Source: Thaumarchaeota archaeon UBA183 (GTDB lineage Archaea; Thermoproteota; Nitrososphaeria; Nitrososphaerales; UBA183). Taken from it: a DNA stretch of 5,360 bases. The translations under genes were made by a program, and so were the position numbers. The stretch covers positions 19,792 through 25,151 of the forward strand of contig DAEE01000058.1 of assembly GCA_002495205.1 (NCBI GenBank), read 5' to 3'. The notes below the pieces were generated by a model, which did not search any database, had not been told where the DNA came from, and saw only the letters and a list, made by a program, of their open reading frames with translations. This document shows, piece by piece, positions 1 through 5,360 of the stretch. How positions within the stretch are numbered: the stretch's first letter is position 1; each line of letters opens with the position of its first letter.

Positions 1-1220
1 TTGGCCTTCGCCTCCTCGACGGTCAGGCCAGCAAGCGGGCCGGAAGCCTGGCTTAGGACGCCGTTGTGGAACTCGGCGCTGTACAACTCCTCAGTAGCAG
101 CGTCCAGGTTCGGGTCCATGGAGTCCTTGATCCCGTGACGCGTGACGGCGTCCTCGGCCGGGATCCTGGAGTATCCTTTCAGAGTGAGGATTGGCACAGG
201 GCCTATCTTGTCTGCGATATCCTTGATTTGGCGTGCAACTTGGATCCTCCCCTCTTGGATGTCGCGGAGAGCCATCAGGTCGTAGGGGGCGTGGGCAGGG
301 ACGCTGTACACCACCCCGGTCGCGATGAAGTCGTCGACGAACTTCCCGGGAAGGACTGGCAGGGACTTGCCTGTCAGAGGCGCCATGGCGTACCTTCCGA
401 CAAGGTCTGAGCCCTTGAAGGAGCGCACGGGGACGACGTCGTGCTTCTGGTCCGTGAGCTTGGTCAGTGCGGCCGAGCTCACTATCCAGAGCTCTCCGTC
501 CACCCGCGCCTCGCTGTACTCGGCGTCGGGGTTGACCCAGACGTTGGTCGCACCGTAGATGGTCTCGGGCCTCAGGGTCGCGGCGACGAGCGCGAACTCC
601 CCGAGGTGGAATTTGATCAGGTTGAACTCCTCGGGGGACACCCCTTCCCCTTCCATTCTGTCGTGGTCTCCGGTGGGGCTCTTGTCGAAGGGGCACCAGA
701 CCACCGGGTGGGTCCCCTGGACAACGTACCCAAGCTCCCTGAGGTGCCCGTACTGCCACTCGACGAACTTCCTGAAGGCTGGGTCAACGGTCCGGAACTC
801 CCGCCTCCAGTCGATGGAGAACCCCGTGTCCTTCATCACCTGGCGGCTCACTTTGGTGTAGTAGGAGGCCAGGTACTCGGGCTCGGCGAACTTCTCGACT
901 TCGCTTTCGGGAACGCCGTCGGCCGCGAATGCCCTCCTAGCTGACGGGTCGCCCTGCCTCAGCCTCTGGCTCATGCCGACGATTGTCTTTCCCGTCCAGT
1001 GCCAGGCCCAGGGGAACAGGACGTTGTACCCCTGCAGCCGCTTGAAGCGTGCGTAGTATTCGACTCTGGCGGCCGTGAAGGCCGTCCCAACGTGGACTGC
1101 GGCGTTCATGTAGGGGAAGGGGACTGTCACGAACACCTTCTTCCTGCCTGCGACCGGGTCGGGCTCGAAGGCGTGTTTGTCGTTCCACACCTTCAGCCAG
1201 TACTTCTCTCTGGACGACAC
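1..1220 (-). CDS. leuS: Leucyl-tRNA synthetase, archaeal type (N-terminal part, runs off left edge)
   Basis: This class I synthetase charges tRNA-Leu with leucine in the cytoplasm. About 406 codons are present, of a family usually near 950 residues; the KMSKS motif, anticodon domain and C-terminus lie outside the window. The signature loop is FPYMNAAVHVGT at residues 35-46, followed by LFPWAWHWTG (68-77). GFSIDWRREF (133-142) and the zinc-module region VVWCPFDKSPTGDHD (173-187) follow. The CP1 editing domain shows its threonine-rich motif TLRPET (215-220) and VPAHAPYD (307-314), whose Asp is the likely conserved editing residue. The fourth signature residue is Thr (HVGT) where His is expected. 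I chose GTG at 1220, 5 bp after the alaS stop; a TTG at 1229-1227 overlapping that stop is an alternative. No clear Shine-Dalgarno site precedes either, so translation is probably coupled to alaS. The family is certain; the exact start is not. Confidence 0.95.
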   Translation of the reverse strand, partial: MSSREKYWLKVWNDKHAFEPDPVAGRKKVFVTVPFPYMNAAVHVGTAFTAARVEYYARFKRLQGYNVLFPWAWHWTGKTIVGMSQRLRQGDPSARRAFAADGVPESEVEKFAEPEYLASYYTKVSRQVMKDTGFSIDWRREFRTVDPAFRKFVEWQYGHLRELGYVVQGTHPVVWCPFDKSPTGDHDRMEGEGVSPEEFNLIKFHLGEFALVAATLRPETIYGATNVWVNPDAEYSEARVDGELWIVSSAALTKLTDQKHDVVPVRSFKGSDLVGRYAMAPLTGKSLPVLPGKFVDDFIATGVVYSVPAHAPYDLMALRDIQEGRIQVARQIKDIADKIGPVPILTLKGYSRIPAEDAVTRHGIKDSMDPNLDAATEELYSAEFHNGVLSQASGPLAGLTVEEAKA

Positions 1221-1225
1221 TGGGC

Positions 1226-3988
1226 TCAACTCTGGGCAGCGGGCTCGAGCCTCTCGGCCAGCGAGGCTGCTTCGTCTATCTTGTCCACCATGGGCCCGCC
1301 ACCCTGGGCGAAGGCGGGGGAACCACCTCCCGACCCTCCCAGGACCGGCGCGAGCCTCTTGACGATGTCAGACGCGAGGTACCCTGCCTGCTTGGCCGAG
1401 TTGCCCACGAAGCACACAATGCGTGCGGATTTGCCGGCGGGGAACAGGGCTACGTAGATCAGAGAAGGTTCGGAGGCGACGCTCTTCTGGCCCTGAGCAA
1501 TAATCTGGTCCTCGCCCATGGGAGGGTTCCTGGTCACGTAAACCTTTGCCCCCTTCAGTGGTTTGGCGGAGCCGCCGATGGCCCCGGAGGACAGCTCGAC
1601 CATCGCCTGGCCGAGGCTCTTCTCGCGTGCCCGGGAGGCCTCCAGGTCGCCCAGGAGCGCCCTGGCAACCCTAGGGAGGTTCTCCCTTTGGGTCCCCAGC
1701 ACCTCGGACAACTCCTGGAGCTCGGAGTCCATCCTGTGCATGTACTCGATGGCCGCCTCGCCTGCGACGAACTCGAGCCTCTCGACCCCGTCCTGGACCC
1801 GCTCAGCCTTCGTTATCTTGATGAGGCCGACCTCCCCCGTGGTCTTCGCGTGGGTGCCGCCGCAGGCCTCGATGTCCCACCCCCCGACGTCCACGACGCG
1901 GACAAGTTTCCCTGCGACCACTCCGCCCTGGTAGAGGCGGAAGCCGTACTTCTTCTCGGCCACCTGCCTCGGCATGAAGGTGTTCTTCACCCTGAGGTCC
2001 TTCCTGACGATCTCGTTGGCCAGGTCCTCGATCTTCCGGACCTCGGCGTCGGTGAGGTGGGCGAAGTGGGTGATGTCTATCCTGCCGTAGTCCTCCTCCT
2101 TGAAGGCGGAGTGCTGCCAGACCCAGGGGCCCAGCACCTGCCTGGAGGAGCCGTTGATGATGTGGGTGGCGGTGTGGATTTGGGTGACCCGCCTGCGCCT
2201 CCTCGCGTCCACGTGGCACTGGACGTGTGCGCCGGCCCTGGGGGCCTTCCCCTCGACCTTGTGTATGACCACGTCCCCGTACTTCTCTATGTCCACAACC
2301 TTCGCGTCCCCTATGGTGCCCCTGTCCGGCTCCTGCCCCCCGCCGCGCGGATAGAACACAGTCCTGTTCAGGACGACGAACTTGCCGTCGAAGACCCTGA
2401 GCACCTTCGCCGTGAAGTCCATGGGGGCGTCCTCCTCGTAGTACCAGAGCTTGGTGGCCGGGACTCGGCGTGTGTCGAACTTCGGTGTAGGCTCCTCAAC
2501 CTTCCTCGTCAGGTGGCGCGCCTGGACCTTCTCGTAGAACCCCTCCGGGAGGGTGACCTTGGCGCCCGCCTCCATGAGCTGCTCCGGCGTGACGCCGTCC
2601 GAGTCGTACAGTCTGATCATTTCGTCGACGGACAGTTGCTTGCCTTCGGAGGAGATGGTGGAGACCATCTTGGAGACCCTCTCCGCCGACGACGTGAACC
2701 TCGACTCCTCGACCTGGAGGACTTCTGCGACGTCCCCGCGGTGCTCCTCTAGCTCTGGGTACATCCCCTTCAGCTGGTCTATGTGCCAGGACACCAGGGT
2801 CGGGATGTCGAGCTTGAACCGGTGGTAGTCGACGAAGTTCCTGGCCCTCCTGTAGATCATCCTCAGGTTGTACCCCCCTCCCGAGTTGCTCGGAAGCATG
2901 CCGTCGGCGATTGCGAAGAGAAGGGTCCTCGAGTGGTCCGCGATGGCGTACATCGCCTCCAGCGCCCCGAACTGCTTGGTCAATGAAGAGACGTCGGTGC
3001 CGAGGGTCTTCGCGATCTTGACCTTGGCCTCGTCCAGGTCGCGGTATTCGTCAAGGTTGATGTCCCCTGCCAGCGCAGAGTACCTCTGGAAGAGGGCCCC
3101 GTCGTACTGGACGTTGTTCTCTTCCTTCATTCTCCGGAGGACCGGCGTGAAGTAGGCGTCGTAGGCTGTGGGGGTCCCCTGGCTGAGCCAGGTGAAGCGC
3201 TCCAGGCCTGCGCCCATGTCGACCACCCCCTCCTTCAGTGGGACGTACTTCTCGGGGGTTCCCTCGAAGGCTGTGAACACGGCGTTGCCCGTCTCCAGGC
3301 CGCGGACGTTGTACTGGAGGGAGTAGCCGAAGGCGCCGTACCCCATCCAGACGTCCTCGTCGAAGGTGATCTCCTCCTTGGCGATCCCGAAGCTCTTCGT
3401 CAGAAGCTCGAAGTCGAGGTCTATGGTCCTGTCCTTCCAGTACCCCTCCTTGTTGGCCAGGGCGGTCTGGCCAATCATGCAGAACGAGGTGCCGTGCTTG
3501 CCATTCACCCCGACCGTCGGGACGTCGTTGAACCTCAGACACATCTGGGGGACAACAAGCGGGTTCGTAGGGAGCTCGAAGACGACCTTCCCTCCCTCGA
3601 CCCTCTGGAAGTCGATGATGGAGGCGACGGTGAAGTAGAGGTCGGGCCTCCACCTGCTGACCACGGGGTACCTCTTGACGATGGCGTGGCCGTTCTTCGA
3701 GAAGAAGGACTCGACGGCCTTCCACGCCTCGACGTAGCTGAACTTCTTGGACGTCGGCGGCCTGCCGATGAATGTGTAGGGGGAGCAGGGCTGGTCGTCG
3801 CACCTACTTCGATCCTCGTCCAGTGTCCAGAAGAACTTCCCGCAGTTCTCGCACTTCTTCCGGACGTACCCCTCCCGCTTGAACAGGTCGACGAGGTAGT
3901 AGCGCTTGTAGTCGGCCGAGAACTTCGCCCTCAGGACCTGCTTCTTCTCGTTCAACCCGGGTACTTCACTTGATTTCGAGAGTCCCAC
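1226..3988 (-). CDS. alaS: Alanyl-tRNA synthetase, archaeal type
   Basis: This class II synthetase charges tRNA-Ala and hydrolyses mischarged Ser- or Gly-tRNA-Ala. It is complete at 920 codons, normal for archaeal forms. The N-terminal module carries Cys46, Cys49, Cys63 and Cys68, a likely metal site typical of archaeal AlaRS. The catalytic core includes VVDMGAGLERFTW (255-267) and the GMLPSNSGGGYNLR segment with RRAR (363-383). The editing domain has FYPRGGGQ (545-552), HTATH (605-609) and CGGTH (709-713), which supply the zinc and catalytic ligands. The C-Ala domain ends with glycine-rich GGSGGGSPAFAQGGG (884-898). Editing residues look intact. The gene leads the alaS-leuS unit and is divergent from the acetyltransferase gene. 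The start is ambiguous: GTG at 3988 lies only about 13 bp from a TATA-like element, whereas TTG at 3955 (residue 12) would fit that promoter and has GTGA about 10 nt upstream. Confidence 0.98.
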   Translation of the reverse strand: MGLSKSSEVPGLNEKKQVLRAKFSADYKRYYLVDLFKREGYVRKKCENCGKFFWTLDEDRSRCDDQPCSPYTFIGRPPTSKKFSYVEAWKAVESFFSKNGHAIVKRYPVVSRWRPDLYFTVASIIDFQRVEGGKVVFELPTNPLVVPQMCLRFNDVPTVGVNGKHGTSFCMIGQTALANKEGYWKDRTIDLDFELLTKSFGIAKEEITFDEDVWMGYGAFGYSLQYNVRGLETGNAVFTAFEGTPEKYVPLKEGVVDMGAGLERFTWLSQGTPTAYDAYFTPVLRRMKEENNVQYDGALFQRYSALAGDINLDEYRDLDEAKVKIAKTLGTDVSSLTKQFGALEAMYAIADHSRTLLFAIADGMLPSNSGGGYNLRMIYRRARNFVDYHRFKLDIPTLVSWHIDQLKGMYPELEEHRGDVAEVLQVEESRFTSSAERVSKMVSTISSEGKQLSVDEMIRLYDSDGVTPEQLMEAGAKVTLPEGFYEKVQARHLTRKVEEPTPKFDTRRVPATKLWYYEEDAPMDFTAKVLRVFDGKFVVLNRTVFYPRGGGQEPDRGTIGDAKVVDIEKYGDVVIHKVEGKAPRAGAHVQCHVDARRRRRVTQIHTATHIINGSSRQVLGPWVWQHSAFKEEDYGRIDITHFAHLTDAEVRKIEDLANEIVRKDLRVKNTFMPRQVAEKKYGFRLYQGGVVAGKLVRVVDVGGWDIEACGGTHAKTTGEVGLIKITKAERVQDGVERLEFVAGEAAIEYMHRMDSELQELSEVLGTQRENLPRVARALLGDLEASRAREKSLGQAMVELSSGAIGGSAKPLKGAKVYVTRNPPMGEDQIIAQGQKSVASEPSLIYVALFPAGKSARIVCFVGNSAKQAGYLASDIVKRLAPVLGGSGGGSPAFAQGGGPMVDKIDEAASLAERLEPAAQS
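3953..3955 (-). promoter_or_regulatory. alaS: Alternative alaS start codon (TTG)
   Basis: In frame with alaS, this TTG begins a protein reading MNEKKQVLRAKFSADYKRYY, 11 residues shorter than from GTG at 3988. A GTGA, which could pair with the 16S 3' end as a short Shine-Dalgarno site, lies about 10 nt upstream. The codon is about 46 bp from the centre of the TATA-like element, leaving a leader of about 20 nt. The 11 residues skipped (GTG to GGG) do not resemble a conserved part of the family as I know it. This is inference only. Confidence 0.4.
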
Positions 3989-4012
3989 CCCTGATGTAGA
4001 TAAAGGTGGGAC
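3982..4012. repeat. Perfect 8-bp inverted repeat over the alaS promoter and start
   Basis: GTCCCACC at 3982-3989 and GGTGGGAC at 4005-4012 are exact reverse complements separated by 15 bp, with arm centres 23 bp apart, near two helical turns. The spacer contains the alaS TATA-like element, and one arm contains the annotated GTG start. As DNA it could be a repressor operator that blocks TBP/TFB. As RNA, if transcription starts further upstream, it could form a GC-rich hairpin hiding the GTG. The symmetry is seen directly; the function is inferred. Confidence 0.6.
3997..4004 (-). promoter_or_regulatory. TATA-like element for alaS-leuS
   Basis: Read on the minus strand this is TTTATCTA, close to the archaeal TATA consensus. 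The bases just upstream are CCCACC, a poor match to the purine-rich BRE. Archaeal TATA boxes usually lie about 26 bp before the transcription start, which would put the start near 3975, inside the longest alaS reading frame. That favours a downstream translation start (TTG at 3955) or a different promoter. A second weak candidate, ATTAAAGA on the minus strand near 4048-4055, would give a leader of about 38 nt to the GTG. Confidence 0.4.
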
Positions 4013-4047
4013 GGCTACCGAACGGGAGAGAAGTGCGTCTCAGCAAG

Positions 4048-4056
4048 TCTTTAATC
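4048..4056 (+). promoter_or_regulatory. TATA-like element for the acetyltransferase gene
   Basis: TCTTTAATC follows a purine-rich AGCAAG that could serve as BRE. Its centre is about 36 bp before the TTG start at 4088, so transcription would begin near 4078-4080 and leave a leader of about 8-10 nt. There is no recognisable Shine-Dalgarno sequence, in keeping with near-leaderless archaeal mRNAs. The core is nearly palindromic and could also be read weakly toward alaS. Confidence 0.45.
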
Positions 4057-4087
4057 GCCATGTGGCCCGATTGGTCCTCCGTCAAAT

Positions 4088-4558
4088 TTGGCTGATAAAG
4101 TGACCATCCGGAGGGCGCGAGAGGACGAGTCTCCCTTGATCAAGGAGCTCTCTGTAAAGCAGACGATACTGGAGCTCGACGAGTACGAGCGCCAGGAGAA
4201 GGAGCGGATAGAGAAGGACGACATGCAGAGGCTGGATGTCTTCTTCGGAAAGCCGGGGAATGAGTTCTACATAGCCGAGACCGAGAGAGGCGAGATGGCG
4301 GGGTACGTGTGGTTCGGGGTGTCCGAGAGGCCCTTCAGCGGGATGAAGATAGGGTGGGTCTACGACATCGAAGTCCTGCCTGCGTTCAGAGGGAAGGGGG
4401 TCGGTGAGGCGCTGATGAGACATGTCATGCAGGTGAGCAGGGAGAGGGGCTTCGGCCAGATCGGTCTGATGGTCAACCAGAAGAACAGCGTAGCCTGGTC
4501 GCTTTACGAGAAGCTCGGCTTCCAGACAGAGTACAGGATAATGAGTAAGAGAGAGTAA
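4088..4558 (+). CDS. GNAT-family N-acetyltransferase
   Basis: This protein of 156 residues should transfer an acetyl group from acetyl-CoA to an amine; the substrate cannot be read from the sequence. It is a single GNAT domain of usual length. The N-terminal strand VTIRRARE (5-12) is followed by a charged helical stretch rich in Glu, Lys and Arg (27-50). [16 protein letters not shown] (91-106) holds the acetyl-CoA pyrophosphate-binding loop RGKGVG. The C-terminal part has [18 protein letters not shown] (129-146), the N...A..LY.K.GF pattern shared with RimI/Ard1-like enzymes. It has no signal peptide or membrane segment, so it should be cytosolic. The chosen start is TTG at 4088, just downstream of a TATA-like element; GTG at 4100 is possible. 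It is divergent from alaS and precedes L12, which has its own promoter. Protein N-terminal acetylation, possibly of ribosomal proteins, is a reasonable but unproven role. Confidence 0.9.
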   Translation: MADKVTIRRAREDESPLIKELSVKQTILELDEYERQEKERIEKDDMQRLDVFFGKPGNEFYIAETERGEMAGYVWFGVSERPFSGMKIGWVYDIEVLPAFRGKGVGEALMRHVMQVSRERGFGQIGLMVNQKNSVAWSLYEKLGFQTEYRIMSKRE

Positions 4559-4564
4559 GGCGCC

Positions 4565-4569
4565 TTTTT
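4565..4569 (+). terminator. T-tract after the acetyltransferase gene
   Basis: Five consecutive T residues, flanked by C, begin 7 bp after the TAA stop. Archaeal RNA polymerase terminates at T-rich stretches without needing a hairpin, and none is evident here. The tract is short, so some read-through into L12 is likely. Confidence 0.35.
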
Positions 4570-4575
4570 CACTTC

Positions 4576-4589
4576 AAAGAGTTATATAC
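4576..4589 (+). promoter_or_regulatory. BRE and TATA box of the L12 gene
   Basis: AAAGAG, a purine-rich BRE, is directly followed by TTATATAC, the best TATA box in the window. Its centre near 4585 predicts a transcription start near 4612, about 8 nt before the ATG at 4620. The mRNA would be almost leaderless, and indeed no Shine-Dalgarno sequence is present in CGAATTAGC before the ATG. This is a strong dedicated promoter, as expected for a ribosomal stalk protein needed in several copies per ribosome. Confidence 0.7.
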
Positions 4590-4619
4590 GGAACTGAGAC
4601 CGCCTGCCTGCGAATTAGC

Positions 4620-4925
4620 ATGGAGTACGTTTACGCTGCCCTCCTGCTTCACAAGCTGGGGAAGCCCGTCAACGAAGAGAACCTTGCCAGCGTGGTCAAG
4701 GCGACGGGGGCTGAACCCGACACCGTGAAGATTAAGGCGCTCGCCTCAGCCCTCAGCGAAGTCAACATCGACGAGGCTCTGAAGAACGCGGCCACCATGG
4801 CTGCTGCGCCAGCAGCGGCTGCCGCGGCTCCTGGAGCACCGGCTGCGAAGGCGGAAGAGAAGCCGAAGGAAGAGGAGAAGAAAGAGGAAGAGGCTCTACA
4901 GGGCCTCGCAAGCCTGTTCGGTTAG
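4620..4925 (+). CDS. rpl12: Large ribosomal subunit stalk protein L12 (P1 type)
   Basis: L12 forms dimers on L10 and makes the flexible ribosomal stalk that recruits elongation and initiation GTPases. At 101 residues it is of typical archaeal length. The helical dimerisation domain [20 protein letters not shown] begins the protein and runs to about residue 58. An Ala/Pro-rich hinge (60-76) and a Lys/Glu-rich charged segment (77-91) follow. The protein ends with [10 protein letters not shown], the conserved hydrophobic tail that binds translation factors. It starts at ATG 4620 behind a strong promoter and a very short leader. In many archaea this gene lies just after L10 on the same strand; here it points toward L10, with the stops 18 bp apart. 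The family assignment is certain. Confidence 0.97.
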   Translation: MEYVYAALLLHKLGKPVNEENLASVVKATGAEPDTVKIKALASALSEVNIDEALKNAATMAAAPAAAAAAPGAPAAKAEEKPKEEEKKEEEALQGLASLFG

Positions 4926-4943
4926 AAAGAGAACTTCCTTTCC
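4926..4943. terminator. Convergent L12/L10 intergenic spacer, probable two-way termination
   Basis: Only 18 bp separate the L12 and L10 stops. The plus strand reads TTCCTTTCCTTATTC across 4934-4949, a pyrimidine-rich run suited to ending L12 transcripts. The minus strand reads TTCTCTTTCT across 4924-4933, which could end L10 transcripts. No hairpin is visible. Each transcript would extend into the 3' end of the other gene if termination is not sharp. The terminator role is inferred from T/C richness. Confidence 0.35.
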
Positions 4944-5360
4944 TTATTCGGTCAGGCCCTTCTTCTTAGCCTCGGCTGTGAGCGCCGCCGCCTGGGCTTC
5001 GGCCTTGCCGAGGACCATCGGCGCCGTTTCCTTTGTGACGAACCCAGCCTCGACGGCCAGAGCAACTGCCTCCTTGTACGCCTTCACGAGGACGTCCGGT
5101 GCGGTCTCCTTGGTCATGTAGCCGATGAGTATCGCGAGCCCCCTGGAGGAGGCGTAGGCGTCGACAAGGCTCTGCCTGTACTTCTGGAGGTCGATGGCCA
5201 CCAGGTCGCCGGCGTAGATGAGGCCGTCCTCGTAGGCAAGGGCTATGGTCAGCCCTGCCCGGATGGGCCTGATGTTGAGCTTGGACAGGAGACTGGCCAG
5301 CTTGGGGGTGACCTCGCCGCCCTTCTTCAGGGCCACCGAGTCCCTGTTGACCCAGATGCT
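4944..5360 (-). CDS. rpl10: Large ribosomal subunit stalk base protein L10 / P0 (C-terminal part, runs off right edge)
   Basis: L10 anchors the stalk on 23S rRNA and carries L12 dimers on its C-terminal helix. The last 138 codons are present; the rRNA-binding N-terminus lies to the right. The frame stays open to the edge with SIWVNRDS before the GTG at 5336, so that GTG is internal. LLSKLNIRPIRAGL and AYEDGLIYAGDLVAIDL match the archaeal L10 middle domain. Then come tandem helical units, GYMTKETAP at 5123 and GFVTKETAP at 5045, typical of the L12-binding spine. The protein stops at GLTE, directly after the spine. The acidic tail ending in LFG that archaeal P0 proteins usually share with L12 is absent here. 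No remnant of it is visible in the 18-bp spacer before L12. Confidence 0.95.
   Translation of the reverse strand, partial: SIWVNRDSVALKKGGEVTPKLASLLSKLNIRPIRAGLTIALAYEDGLIYAGDLVAIDLQKYRQSLVDAYASSRGLAILIGYMTKETAPDVLVKAYKEAVALAVEAGFVTKETAPMVLGKAEAQAAALTAEAKKKGLTE
4968..5123 (-). repeat. Two tandem 26-residue L12-binding units within L10
   Basis: The L10 C-terminus repeats with a 26-residue (78-bp) period. Unit 1 (5046-5123) starts GYMTKETAPDVLVKA and unit 2 (4968-5045) starts GFVTKETAPMVLGKA. Both continue with an Ala-rich helix (YKEAVALAVEA and EAQAAALTAEA). An earlier helix, DAYASSRGLAILI, looks like a partial preceding unit. In archaeal L10 such helices each bind an L12 dimer, so about three dimers per stalk is a reasonable estimate. 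Confidence 0.7.

Noticed and set aside
91..759. A 222-codon Arg/Pro-rich minus-strand frame overlapping leuS
   Set aside because: It is a frame-shifted reading of leuS on the same strand. The true leuS frame is open throughout and carries clear LeuRS motifs, so the basic, low-complexity product is a shadow.
1688..2752. A 354-codon open frame on the plus strand opposite alaS
   Set aside because: It lies wholly antisense to well-conserved AlaRS sequence. Its composition (many Val, Leu, Asp, Pro and Gly) is what the complement of GC-rich codons produces. It has no recognisable motif or promoter.
3992..4005. CTGATGTAGATAAAG, resembling a C box of a C/D guide RNA
   Set aside because: It matches the C-box consensus only partly. 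No D, C' or D' boxes sit at suitable spacing in the intergenic region, and it is better explained as the promoter element read on the other strand.
4797..4892. Low-complexity Ala/Pro then Lys/Glu stretch, possible repeat or assembly artefact
   Set aside because: This is the normal hinge and charged segment of archaeal L12; the frame continues correctly into the conserved LFG tail.
5334..5336. GTG as a possible start of a short 130-codon gene at the right end
   Set aside because: The frame stays open upstream to the window edge and the preceding residues (SIWVNRDS) fit the middle of L10, so this GTG is an internal valine.
1..5360. Mobile elements, CRISPR, tRNA, defence or biosynthetic clusters
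   Set aside because: Five genes with clear translation-related or GNAT assignments cover nearly all bases. The longest gap is 99 bp, and I saw no direct repeat array, tRNA-like fold or transposase motif.

Overview
The window is a stretch of archaeal informational (translation) genes, coded almost edge to edge. Archaeal identity is supported by the archaeal-type alanyl-tRNA synthetase with its N-terminal cysteine-rich module, the archaeal/eukaryotic type of leucyl-tRNA synthetase, the acidic P1-type stalk protein L12 and the P0-type L10, and by TATA-box promoters with very short leaders instead of bacterial -35/-10 promoters. Base composition is GC-rich with strongly G/C-biased third codon positions. 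The AlaRS N-terminus and the LeuRS core resemble what I recall from Thaumarchaeota (Nitrososphaeria) and other TACK archaea. That lineage is an inference; the domain assignment is firm.

Layout, left to right. Positions 1-1220 (minus) hold the N-terminal ~406 codons of leuS, whose 3' end lies beyond the left edge. Positions 1226-3988 (minus) hold a complete alaS, directly upstream of leuS with a 5-bp gap or a short overlap, so the two are almost certainly one alaS-leuS transcription unit. Positions 3989-4087 are a divergent intergenic region with a TATA-like element for each direction and a perfect 8-bp inverted repeat spanning the alaS TATA-like element and the annotated GTG start. Positions 4088-4558 (plus) encode a GNAT-family acetyltransferase. 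A 61-bp spacer follows, with a T-tract and a strong TATA box for the next gene. Positions 4620-4925 (plus) encode the complete stalk protein L12. Positions 4944-5360 (minus) hold the C-terminal part of the stalk base protein L10, which enters from the right and ends 18 bp from the end of L12.

The genes serve translation: two synthetases charge tRNA-Ala and tRNA-Leu, and L10 with L12 forms the ribosomal stalk that recruits GTPase factors. The acetyltransferase's substrate is unknown. No mobile element, CRISPR array, RNA gene or defence system is visible, and I do not see a new multi-gene system here. The points most worth a second look are: the inverted orientation of L12 (with the GNAT gene) between L10 and alaS, a neighbourhood that I recall as co-directional in Sulfolobus; an L10 that ends without the usual acidic tail; an HVGT variant of the LeuRS HIGH signature; and the palindrome over the alaS promoter and start.
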